Shown here: positions 1-9,677 of the stretch, in pieces | Layout of the letters: the number at the start of each line of letters is the position of its first letter | Numbering within the stretch: the stretch's first letter is position 1 | Assembly (NCBI GenBank): GCA_025526935.1 | Contig: JAHLKD010000016.1 | Span: 584,135-648,134, forward strand | From: Cladochytrium replicatum | Taxonomy: Eukaryota; Chytridiomycota; Chytridiomycetes; Cladochytriales; Cladochytriaceae | Direction: 5' to 3' | Length of the DNA: 64,000 bases | Notes under the pieces: generated by a model | What the model saw: the letters and a program-made list of their open reading frames with translations, nothing else | The model's database searches: none | Told to the model about the DNA's origin: nothing | Position numbers and translations under genes: made by a program

Positions 1-1292
1 TGGCGTGCACGATTCACTCGTCAAGAGGACTACGGGTGACTGCGAAAGTCGCCGACCTCGTCGCTGCGATGGCGTCGACACTCAAGCATGTGCGCTTGGA
101 AATATCGCTTGCACAAGTGGGTGTGGAAACGGCACTTTCTGACGACGCGATGTTGCGTGAAACTGTGCGTGCGTTTGTGGAGAACAAGTCGCTGCAGACT
201 TTTCATGTCTACATGGCCATGAGGGATCGGTCCTCGGCAATGGGAAGGGAGAATGGAGGAGATGCTGCTTTGATTCGATATATTGGAGATGTGTTGGAAG
301 TGCAAGAGAAATTGGTTACACTCAAAATGGATAGCGGAAAGTACAGATGGAGTACGGTCGCTCCTCTTGGCACCTGCCTTTATCAACTACGAAACTGTCT
401 CCGGCATCTGGATATGTCAGTACGAATGGAGGAGGGGAAGTTTGGAGAGATGGAGTCGTTCTTATGCAGCTTCTTGCGAAGAACGACAGCATTAAAGCAT
501 TTGCATGTATCGCTATGGAGCACAGACTTGCACGAGACCTTGATAAACAACAGCCAAATCACCCTCGACAGTTTGGAAGTATCGGCCGATCTCGACGACG
601 AGCTCCTTGAATCGCTATCCAACAAACTTGTGGCTTCAAATTGCCGCTCTTTAGAAAATTTGTCGAATCTCAGCTTAGCAGGCGCAAATTACGTGGATCG
701 ATCGGTGCGAATGCTTGCAGCGGCTCTAATTCGCTCTCGCACCATCAAAAATCTGCACCTTCGTGTGGAGTGTCAGGAATCTTGCTCGCATGAGTCGATC
801 CAATCGCTTACTCGTGCACTCGCTCATTCAGAATCATGCCTGGAATCACTTTCCCTCCAAGGAACATTCTTGACTCCGGCCGATATGAGGCTGATTGCTC
901 GTGCTATTTCTCGGAGCCCAAGGATCACACATATAGGCATAATACACGTGCAACGGAGCGCGATAGATTCTGTCCATGCATTCGCTACAACTCTATGTCA
1001 CCCATCGTCATCAGCTTTACAGAACCGGCTGTTATCACTTGATTTTGGAGGGAATTACAACTTGGGAAGGGATGGATGGGAGACTGTACAGATGATTGTG
1101 AAGGAGATGAAGGTGATCAAGGAAGTGAGGCTCGATTATGTGATCCATTCGGACACTGTGAACAGGATGGCGTCGCATGAGAAGGCAGTCAAGAAACTGG
1201 TTGAGGAGAAGCGTCGAACGGTTCCAGGATTTTCCGTACACATGCGGAGGTGCCGGGGATACAGCTATCCACCAATCGTTCTGTATGAATAG
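1..1292 (+). CDS. Leucine-rich-repeat-like protein, 3' part (5' end outside window)
   Basis: The reading frame is open from the left edge to the TAG at 1290-1292, so the gene starts outside the window; the GTG at 36 is not credible as a start. About 429 residues are visible. The second half has loosely spaced leucine motifs such as LSNLSLAGANYVD, LESLSLQGTFLT and LLSLDFGGNYNLG, each followed by helix-like stretches, which is the pattern of RNI/ribonuclease-inhibitor-type LRR proteins. No catalytic motif, signal peptide or membrane segment is visible in this part. Exact function is unknown; such repeats usually bind proteins. The next gene starts only 207 bp downstream on the same strand. The family assignment is inferred from leucine spacing only. 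Confidence 0.55.
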   Translation, partial: ACTIHSSRGLRVTAKVADLVAAMASTLKHVRLEISLAQVGVETALSDDAMLRETVRAFVENKSLQTFHVYMAMRDRSSAMGRENGGDAALIRYIGDVLEVQEKLVTLKMDSGKYRWSTVAPLGTCLYQLRNCLRHLDMSVRMEEGKFGEMESFLCSFLRRTTALKHLHVSLWSTDLHETLINNSQITLDSLEVSADLDDELLESLSNKLVASNCRSLENLSNLSLAGANYVDRSVRMLAAALIRSRTIKNLHLRVECQESCSHESIQSLTRALAHSESCLESLSLQGTFLTPADMRLIARAISRSPRITHIGIIHVQRSAIDSVHAFATTLCHPSSSALQNRLLSLDFGGNYNLGRDGWETVQMIVKEMKVIKEVRLDYVIHSDTVNRMASHEKAVKKLVEEKRRTVPGFSVHMRRCRGYSYPPIVLYE

Positions 1293-1498
1293 ATTGCGGT
1301 GCAATTTCCCAAATAGGCAACTGTTCAAAACCACCTTAACATTTGTTTCCAATACTGTCACGTGTGCGGATCCACAACGGTTCGAACATTTGGTGCTACC
1401 AACACAGCGAGACGGATTTGTTCCTGAAGAAAGTCGCTGGCTGCTTGACAGGTTGGCTTTCGTGGCATTCACGCTCGCATTCGCTCGTTCTCTACACA

Positions 1499-4400
1499 AT
1501 GGTCGCATCTAACCACAACCGTGCCGCCATTGACGTTGGCTCATCCGTTCCAACCGAACGTTTGAAAGCAATCAGATACATCAAAAATACCATCATTGGC
1601 AATTTCACAAAGAAGGGGCTCTATATCTCACTCGGTGTCCTTCCAAAGTTTGTGCCACTTTTGATTTCATGAATCATAGCTTACGAATACATCGACATTA
1701 GCCTCGTCGGCATATTGCGGGATCCGTCATCCTCAATCGAGCTTAAGATAGAGTCTGCTGTTGCACTGAGCTCGTTTGCTCATGGCAGTGATCGTCATGT
1801 GCGGGCGATTGTGAGTGCAGGTGCAATCCCTCCTCTGCTCGATTGCACATGCTCGAGTGGGTCACCCGAAACTATGGAAGATGTCTCCGGGTTAAGCGCA
1901 GACGACCAAGCGCGCCTTGTTGAGGCTTCTGCAAGAGCGATAAAGGCCATTTACATGTGTCCGGGGGTTTCACGGGAAGTCATTTTTGGACAAAAGGTAC
2001 CAGTATCTGATATTTGTGAATTGACTTTATTTCTGATGTCCGTATGCGCCTTCAGGGAAGACTTGAACAACTTGTTCAATTGCTCAACATTCCAGCAAAC
2101 CTGAACATATCGGGACATTCACATGCTTCCCTTACGCCTTTACGAACCACGGAAGTAGTCGCTAGCATTATAGCAAGAATTAGCGTAACGCATAGTGAAC
2201 AGTCACGGCTCGCATCAACAGGTGCAATTTCACTTCTTATCAAATTGCTCGACCCTGCAAAAGGAGCCGTAAGTAATAATGGTTCCAGCTATCCTCGGCT
2301 TCAAGAGGCTGCGTTGGAAGCTCTAGCTAGCTTGTGCCGAGAGAATCCCGTTATCGGTCGAAAGATCACTGATTGCACAAGTAAGCGACTCATATGAGTG
2401 ACTCATAAGTGACATTGCTGAATTGTTTACAGCCGATCAGGGCGACTCCTCTGTTGCTGTAATATTCAAGCTCACTCGGGAGAAGCGTCCGCTTATGAAA
2501 CTCCTTGCAGCCACCTGGTGAGTATATTGCTATGATGTGACTGCCATGTATTAAATAATACTCAAGCTTGACGAACTTGGTTCGAACAAAGTCTTTGAGC
2601 GCCGATCGGCATGAAGAAGCAGTTAACATACTCCTACCAACGATCATCATGCTCTTTTCGGAGATCATCCCAACACCAGCATCAGCGCAAGTTTCAAAAT
2701 CAGCAGCGTCGTCGTCCAAGCCAGCATCTTCAAAAACGACAACTGCTAATCCAAACACTGCGCCTTCACCGGTTGTTCCCAATATTTCAACAGCACATCA
2801 TACGCTCGCCTACGTTCGGGAGCATGCTCCACTCGTATTTGCTTACCTCGTTTGGGACGATGAGAATCTGCAAAAAAAAGCGATGGATAAAGATGCGATC
2901 GTTAAACTGTCTCAAATGATTTTCTGTTTGGAAGAAGAACACGGGGATGGGACGGTAGAGGAGATTTCCAAGGCTGCGGCGACAGCGGCAACTGGTGCAT
3001 CAGGAAAGCATGGTTTGGGAACAGGACTCCCAGCGTTAAAGGTCCGCAGAGTCGAGAAGATTCCGGAGGTTGCGAATCCGAGCATGTCTTCCTTACATGC
3101 AGACAGGGTAAAAGAGGTACTCCTGATGGATGTGGTATTGTTGAATTAGGTGTTCTAATAATAACTTTCAATTATTTAGTCTGCTCTCCTTGCGATCGCT
3201 GCTATCTGCTACCAGCGCGAAGAATGCCGGAAAGCCGTCATCGAATCAAAGCTCCTCCCACACATCGTCGCCGCCATGTACCACCCCACCAACGTTGGTG
3301 TCCGTGCGGCCGCATGCCAATGCGCCCGCTCGCTCTCCCGGAGCGTTAAAAACCTCCGCACCGCGCTCGTCGACAGCGGGATCGCGGTACCGCTATTTTC
3401 GCTCCTTGCGGACGCAGCGCATCCGATTGTACAGATCACGGCCTGCGCGACCCTTTGCAACATCGTGCTGGACTTTTCTCCGATGAAGAAGACTGTGGTG
3501 GATTTCGGTGGAGTTGAGAGGCTTGTGGAGCTGGCGAAGATTGGTGGTGGACGGAGTCGTGAGAGCGAGGGGAGGATGGATGTAGATGAAGTGGTTGATG
3601 AAGGGAAACATGGAGATTTTGGGAACGGGGTCGAAGAAGCCATTGGTGTTGTTGGGTCTGTGGCTGTCGGTGCGTTCGGGACGGGAACTTTGGGATTGTG
3701 GGGCGTTGGGTCTGTTGGGGGCCGAGGGAAAGAAAGAGTGGGTGATGGGAGTGCGGAAGATTATCCCAGATCTGTCAATGGGCATTTGAGAATGAACGCT
3801 GTTTGGGCGTTGAACAACTTGTTGTTCAACGCGGATATAGAAGTCAAACAGAGGGTGATGAGCGCACTTGGTTGGAATACCCTGGAAAGGTATGCGAGAT
3901 TGCCTTCAACCGTACTTTAACAACGCACTCATGTTTGAAATTGGTAGACTGCTATTTGATCCCGATTTGATGGTTCAACGACAAGCTCTCAACTTGTTAC
4001 GGAATCTTACAAGTACGAGAAGCGGGGAAGATTACATCGATGCGGTTTTCAGTGGGCTGGGGACGGAGACTCTAACAAGTATTCTGGAAAACAAGTTACT
4101 CTACATGCACCAAAACCCGGAAAGTATTCTTCATGTGAGTTGTTTTTTGATCAGTGGCCAAACTTGCAATCTTAGCACATAACATACAATGCAGACATTA
4201 TATGTGATCGTACATATATCCACCGGAACATCTGCACACAAAGACGCATTAATTAACCCGCCTCATTCCGTGCTGCCCCTGACACCTCGGTACTCCGAAC
4301 CTGTGCAAGATGGACCAGCTTACGAATCATCCCAAAAATGGACGCAATTCTCTCCCGACGGGGCGGTGTACGTCCCAGGGACCGACCACCGCCTCCTCCG

Positions 4401-4863
4401 ACTTGTGCGCGCATACCTACGTCACGAGGTCAGCGTCGTCCGGGTCGCCGCGCTCTGGGTCATTATCAATCTAACCTGGACCGACGACGGCGGCGCATCA
4501 GAGCGCGTTCAACTTCTCCGCGAGAAACTCGGGATCGAGGAGGCGCTCAGTGCGATGGCGGATGATACGGACATGGACGTGCGCGAGCGCGTGAAGACGG
4601 CCTTGGGACATTTCGGAGCTTCAAGGGGTGTGACGAGGGAGAGTGTGGTTGGGGAGCTTGAGGCACGGGCTGCGGCGCTGGCGACGGTTGCGGCGTTGCA
4701 GGCTCGGGAGGAGGGCGAGGGGGTGGGGATGGGGAGGGGGTCGGCAGCGTCGGCGGCTGCGGCGGCGTGGGCTTTGGGAGCGATGTTGAGTTGGGAGAGG
4801 GGCGGGGAGGTGCCGCCTCCGCCGCTACCACCTCCACCGCCATCGGGTGACCCGGGAATGTGA
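1499..4863 (+). CDS. ARMC8/GID5-type armadillo-repeat protein (8 exons)
   Basis: Homologue of ARMC8 (yeast Gid5/Vid28), the armadillo scaffold of the GID/CTLH E3 ubiquitin ligase, which in yeast carries substrate receptors for degrading gluconeogenic enzymes. Exons by eye: 1499-1647, 1702-1996, 2056-2380, 2433-2517, 2567-3107, 3180-3889, 3948-4134, 4195-4863; they sum to 2961 nt (986 aa) with no internal stop. Conserved signatures: IGNFTKKGLYISLG near the N-terminus, TLCNIVLDFSPMKK and LRMNAVWALNNLLF in the middle, LLRNLTSTRSGEDYID near the C-terminus. It is about 300 residues longer than human ARMC8 as I recall it, because of an Ala/Ser/Lys-rich insert (around 2690-2770), a Gly-rich insert (around 3550-3770) and an Ala/Pro-rich tail (after about 4640). 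The first intron removes an in-frame TGA and restores the family sequence. Start chosen as the first ATG before the conserved block. Confidence 0.88.
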
Positions 4864-5179
4864 TCTATGTGTTGAACATTTTTTGGGAAATGAGATGGCG
4901 GCAATGCGATTTTTCGTGTTGTTTTTATGAATTACGAGGTACTTTTATTAGTAGAATCTCTGATGCTCAGGGCGAGCAGAAAAGGGAAGCTCGAACACAC
5001 AGAAACGGTCCACTTGAACGAATCCCACACTTTGGAATTGCCTTTCAATCGAGTCACGAATCGCATCACCAACTCCACCACGACCCACAGTTCTGCTCAT
5101 ACCAACTATTTCGAATAGATCAAAGATTGTGTGCACCGGGACCTTCAAATACGTCCCAGACAAAGCACGACATGCCCGG

Positions 5180-5670
5180 AACTGGAGCTTGCTTACTTCT
5201 CTCCCTGCAGCATTGCGTCACGTGCTGGAAGCCTACCGCAACTTCCGACACTCTTCCTCATCTTAGAATTGTCGTGAGATTGGCAGGGGGAATGGACGAC
5301 GTTATACCAGCCCAGAGTCTCATTCTCGGTACATCATAGCCATTTTGGCTGGATAAGAAGTGACATAGTTTTTTTGACAACCCGATCCAGAAATCCAGTT
5401 CGCATACTTTGCGTCGTTATTCGGAAGCGACATGGAAGAGCATGCAGAAAGGCAGGTTACCCATCCCGACTTTTGATCGGACGACTATTAGGGAATGCTT
5501 TCGTTCGCACACACCGGATCTTTTGAGAGGCCCCGAGACAGAAGCGTTTCCGTGTGCTTTTGGAACACAAAATTGACGGGAGTATGCGGAAGATCTCGAG
5601 AAGAGATGTGTGATGTACTTCTTTAATCTTGTTACAGAGGCTAGAGAACTTTCATTGATTAAAGAGCATC
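5180..5670 (+). pseudogene. BTB/POZ domain relic
   Basis: Three pieces of a BTB domain can be read in different frames. First AGGMDDVIPAQSLILG (about 5284-5330), matching the BTB start pattern where a His or Gln precedes the first conserved Leu. Then FASLFGSDMEEH (about 5410-5445), matching the S-x-F-x-x-x-F-x-S-x-M-x-E block. Last YAEDLEKRCVMYFFNLVTEA (about 5584-5645), matching the terminal helices. A possible intron (GTACAT to CAG, about 5331-5392) joins the first two, but a frameshift follows and stops lie in between. BTB proteins normally dimerise and often recruit Cullin-3 ligases. I read this as a decayed copy; a second BTB relic lies at 20.5-21.1 kb. The rest of 4864-5737 shows nothing else I can identify. 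Confidence 0.5.
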
Positions 5671-5737
5671 ATCTTTGCAATCGTTCCTTTGTGGCGTGGG
5701 AGTGCAACGTAGAATTTTAAATTGGTCGGTGCCCACG

Positions 5738-7464
5738 ATGACTATGTTTGCGAGCACAATCGCTGTCCTTGCGACTGTTGCAGTCTCCGTTTTGACCATA
5801 CTGGGCGTTGTGCTCCTGTTGTTCGATACCACCAAGCCCAAACGACGTGCTCCAGACGGCAAGATCCTTAACCTGCCACCATCTGTCCCATGGACTTTCA
5901 TCTTGCCACGGATCGGAAATGTCAGGCAGCTTCTTGTTGATATCAAACGATACTACGGAGACTTGTCTTACATCCATGTAAGGATCACGTATTGATTATG
6001 TGCATTGGCTGGTGTGGTTTACTGTTGTTGGTGAAATTAGTTCCCTTTCCGCGGATCTATGCTCCTCGCGCTGGGGAATGATGCGGCACACTGGTTCCAC
6101 CGAGAGCTCAAGGATTTTCTTTCCCCGACTTCGCTTTGGGACCCGAAGTTTCCTGAAACAATGGAACCATCCGATGTCATACGGCTCATTGTGCGCTCTC
6201 TGAACCAAGAATTTTACAAGAGGGTTCACAGTTCGTTGATCGTGCTTCTTCGAACTCGAGTTGAAGAATGGGCGGACAGATGTGATAAAGGCGAGACCTT
6301 CGACGTTTTCCAAGAGGCACATAATATGGTGCTGGACGTCAATACCAAAGTAAGATCAGTAAAACTGCTTTAGTGGACGCCAATTTACGAATCTGTTTCC
6401 TTCATAAATAGGTCATGTTCGGCGATGACTGGGATGAGAAAGAGCTTGCTGAATTCAAGGAGGTACATAGCGTGCTCGTGCTCAATGGCTGAAGAAATTA
6501 AACAACGTGATAAGTCCTTTGTGTTCTCAGATCCCGCCCATTACTTCGGGGACCCTCTCAATATCCTCTTCCCTTCTCGTGGGAGCGAAATTCGCCAGAA
6601 ATGGAACAAAATTCTCTTCGATGCATCCCTACGACAGGCTCAAAAGCATCTTGACAATGGCCCGAAACCTGCTGAAAGCTCTGTCGACTTCTTTCTGGGT
6701 CAGGGACTCCGCCCCACAAAAGCTGCAATTCTTTCCTGCACCATGGAGCTGTCCAGCTACACGACCACCGGTTCAGCGGCGTCCTGGCTTCTTTACCATC
6801 TCGCAGACAGTGAGGATATACGTAAACGTGCCCGTGCTGAGCTTGAGGCGGTCATTCCGGCGGGGGAGGGACTTTCGATTGAGCAATTGCCAAAGTTGCA
6901 TTTCATCGACTCGATCGTGAGGGAAATCATTCGAGTACATCTAGTTGGCGTTGGATTACGCAAAGCTTCGGATGAGTTGCAGTACAAGAGTATGGACATT
7001 CCAAAGGACTCGGCGATTGTGTTCATGCACTCGTCAACCCATCACGAGAGCGACATCTTTGAAAATCCATTCGAGTTCAAACCAGACCGGTTTTTGGACT
7101 ACAATAAAGAGTTCAATGGAATGGACTACGTCCGCGAGAGCAAATTGCTTGCATTTGGAGCTGGCAAACATGTAACACAAAGATTTATTGACGTATTTGA
7201 GCTGCAGTGCCAACTTATTTTCAATTCCCTTAGCCTTGCGTTGGAATGAGGCTCGCAACAACCGAGCTTAAAATCATGACCTATGAGCTGCTTATGAACT
7301 ACGACTTGAAGTTGACCAATGAACCGGTGCTCCCTCCGCTGCCTGGAATGGGATTTGAGGTTCCAAAGGTAAGTTATGTGCGTAAACTTATTACAGGGCT
7401 CTAATTCACTCGCATCAAAAAGAACTCTGTCCGTTTCACTGTATCTCGGAGAAAGCGAGAATGA
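5738..7464 (+). CDS. Cytochrome P450, paralogue 1 (6 exons)
   Basis: Haem-thiolate monooxygenase-type protein of 477 aa. Exons: 5738-5977, 6041-6349, 6412-6462, 6515-7171, 7234-7368, 7423-7464. An N-terminal membrane anchor (about residues 3-29) is followed by a Pro-containing hinge. The K-helix ExxR is EIIR, the PxRF motif is PDRFLD, and the haem loop FGAGKHPCVGMRLA carries the Cys ligand; the intron at 7172-7233 falls just before that loop. The I-helix reads SSYTTTGSAASW: the acid of the usual A/G-G-x-D/E-T-T motif is a Thr. This resembles atypical P450s such as the CYP7/CYP8 group rather than a standard monooxygenase. Substrate unknown. Its paralogue lies at 9678-11373 with the same exon pattern, including identical 51- and 657-nt exons, so the pair arose by duplication. 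Confidence 0.88.
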
Positions 7465-7782
7465 CTTGGGCGACGATCAACCGAGTTTATGATCATCTCA
7501 TAATACAGCAATTATTCAATGTCGAAACATGTGCCCCGCCTGATTGTTAAAGAGCTTGATTCTTCTAGCCCGATAGTAGAGCCGCATCCTCCGGTTAAAT
7601 AATGCAAAACATTTGATTTCTGGATGGAGAAAGTTCGGTCACGTGAGAAATTGGCCGTTCCGGATGGGTACAAAAAGGGAGCAAAGCTCCGTGGTAGATC
7701 ACTTTCATTCAGAAGTACCAGTCAACGGATCAAAACATAGAACTCCCAACTTCAAGCTTCAAAAATACCAGAAACCGCTATC
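7465..7782. other. Intergenic: P450 3' flank and pirin promoter
   Basis: A 318-bp gap between two genes on the same strand. I see no ORF or RNA gene. The last 120 bases before the pirin ATG are pyrimidine- and AAA-rich, with an A-rich stretch near 7670-7680 that could serve as a weak TATA-like element, but there is no clear consensus. Confidence 0.4.
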
Positions 7783-8670
7783 ATGCCTGTGAAGTACACG
7801 GTACGACCCAACGGAGCTCGAGGTGGAGCTAATCACGGCTGGCTTCGCACCTTCCACACTTTCTCATTCGCCAGTTACTACGACCCTAAATTCACTGCAT
7901 TTGGTCCGCTACGCGTCCTCAACGAAGACTTTGTGAAGCCAGGTCGAGGATTCGGCGCACACCCACACGACCACTACGAAATCTTCTCATACGTTGTGGA
8001 AGGTGCGCTCGAGCACCGCGATTCGATGGGAAACGTAGAGCATGTGAAGCGATCGTTTGTTCAGCACACAACAGCGGGTAGTGGAATCGCCCACTCAGAG
8101 GTATGTTCACCACCAAGAATCTTCCAGATTCGCAGATTGCTAAATTTCTTTTTGCCTTCGAAGATGAACGCAAGCAAGACGGAAGACGTTCATTTTCTCC
8201 AGCTTTGGGCGCAGCCATGGAAAGGTGGCCTAAAGCCGGCCTTTGCTCTCAAGGCATTCCCCGAGGAATCGAAAGTAGGACACCTCCTTCCACTGATGGC
8301 ACCCGCACTCGACACCAACAACAAATTGAACGCCAAATCAACTGAAGTTGGCGATGACGTGATCCGGATCAACCAGGATCTCTACATGTTCTCAGCTATC
8401 TTCCTTGCCAACGGCGAAGGAGCACGATCGGTTACTCACACACCACTAGGGGCAGAATCAGGATCACTGAGGAAGGTCTACATACATGTCGTTATGGACG
8501 AAGAATCGGATGGAATTGTGGTGAACGGAAAGTACACTCTGAAACCCGGTGATGGACTCTTTGTGGATGAAATCACAGAAAGTGAGCGTATTGAAATTAC
8601 TTCGGCAAGCGGAAAGAGAGCAGAGTTTGTGCTGTTGGATATGACTCCCGAGGAAGAAGATGATGATTAA
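7783..8670 (+). CDS. Pirin family protein (cupin), one in-frame intron
   Basis: Pirin-type bicupin. The metal site is recognisable: HPHDHYE (about residues 66-72) provides the first His pair region and GIAHSE (about 103-108) provides the third His and the Glu. Family members are Fe-binding nuclear or cytosolic proteins, and some have quercetin 2,3-dioxygenase activity. The open frame would give 295 aa, but 8101-8163 begins GTATGT, ends AAG, is 63 bp with no stop, and inserts a Pro/Phe-rich stretch between HSE and the conserved TEDVHFLQLW segment. Splicing it out gives about 274 aa and a normal pirin. A retained transcript would also stay in frame. The start ATG is preceded by a purine at -3. 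It lies between the two P450 copies. Confidence 0.9.
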   Translation: MPVKYTVRPNGARGGANHGWLRTFHTFSFASYYDPKFTAFGPLRVLNEDFVKPGRGFGAHPHDHYEIFSYVVEGALEHRDSMGNVEHVKRSFVQHTTAGSGIAHSEVCSPPRIFQIRRLLNFFLPSKMNASKTEDVHFLQLWAQPWKGGLKPAFALKAFPEESKVGHLLPLMAPALDTNNKLNAKSTEVGDDVIRINQDLYMFSAIFLANGEGARSVTHTPLGAESGSLRKVYIHVVMDEESDGIVVNGKYTLKPGDGLFVDEITESERIEITSASGKRAEFVLLDMTPEEEDDD

Positions 8671-8756
8671 GCTATTTAATTTTTCTTTTCGATTGTTAAT
8701 CGATGGTCGTTCCAAAACAAAATAAAAAGAGCTAAGAAATAAGTAGTAATTCTCAA

Positions 8757-9450
8757 TCAAAATAATGTGTTCAAAGTTTTGGCACCGTTTCGCTGTCCAC
8801 CAGATTCACTATTGCACACCGTTTGCGAAGCTTCCTTCAGAGGTTGTTGATTCTGATTGATCTCAGCACTCGCGCTGCATGTCCATTGCTTGCTTTCAGA
8901 TGCGCCGCTTGCTTTAGCCGTTATCATGTGGCCTCCCCTATTTTTTTGAACTCCAACTCTGAAAATTCCGACGAGGTTAACAGTCAATTCGGAGCCACGA
9001 TTAGCATTTGATTGCCAAAACTGCCACGTCAAAGTGCTGGAGAGGTGGTGGGAGAGCTTGGGTCTCCGTCTGACGATTCCTTCATGGACAGCTTCTTCGA
9101 TCGCATCGGAAAACGGGCTCGTGGATGCGCTCGAATGGATGAAAATGAATCTAGTATTTAATCAATGGTACGAGATCCATGGACGGTGCGAGCAGAACAT
9201 GGGCACATCAACGTGTTGGATTGGTGGAATCACACCCGGGTACATTTAAAGTGGAGTACGGTGGCACTCTTATGATGCGAGCGAAAACGGGAGAATCGAT
9301 GTGCTCTGGTGATAGTAGAATTTTGGGCAGGAATGCGGTATACTTCAAGGGCGATCGACGAGGAGAGTGTGCGGGGGACATGTTGATATCTTGGTTTGGT
9401 GGAAATCGAGTGGGTTTGATGTGAAACGGACAACCGACGCATCAGTACCA
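8757..9450 (+). pseudogene. Decayed ankyrin-like GHxxVLxWW repeat gene
   Basis: Scattered pieces in shifting frames read like a tandem repeat of about 33 residues. Examples are CHVKVLERWWESLGLRL (about 9023-9073), ASENGLVDALEWMKMNL (about 9101-9151), GHINVLDWWNHTRVHL (about 9199-9246) and GGHVDILVWWKSSGFDV (about 9373-9423). The pattern G-H-x-x-V-L-x-W-W-x-x-S-G-L resembles ankyrin-like repeats I associate with large expanded families in chytrid genomes. No single frame covers more than two units and stops interrupt the rest, so this is a dead copy. The flanks 8671-8756 and 9451-9677 show nothing identifiable. Confidence 0.5.
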
Positions 9451-9677
9451 ACTCGGCATTCTTTTCCCAATGTCTTTCTCACCAAGTCCTGGACTAAAAG
9501 CGGGGGATTATGTAGAGAATTTGAAGTTGATCGTGCTCAACCCCATGTCGCAAAGAAGTTTACACTTACTACATTGAAAAGTGCTACATTGGCATTAGGA
9601 TAAAAGCCAAACTATGTGCAATGTGTTTCTTGCGTCCCATAAAATTTTCATAAAGGCCCGGTGTATTATCACATTTC

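Noticed and set aside
4509-4904. Pro/Ala-rich open frames on the minus strand
   Set aside because: Antisense of the Ala/Gly-rich C-terminus of the ARMC8 homologue in GC-rich DNA.
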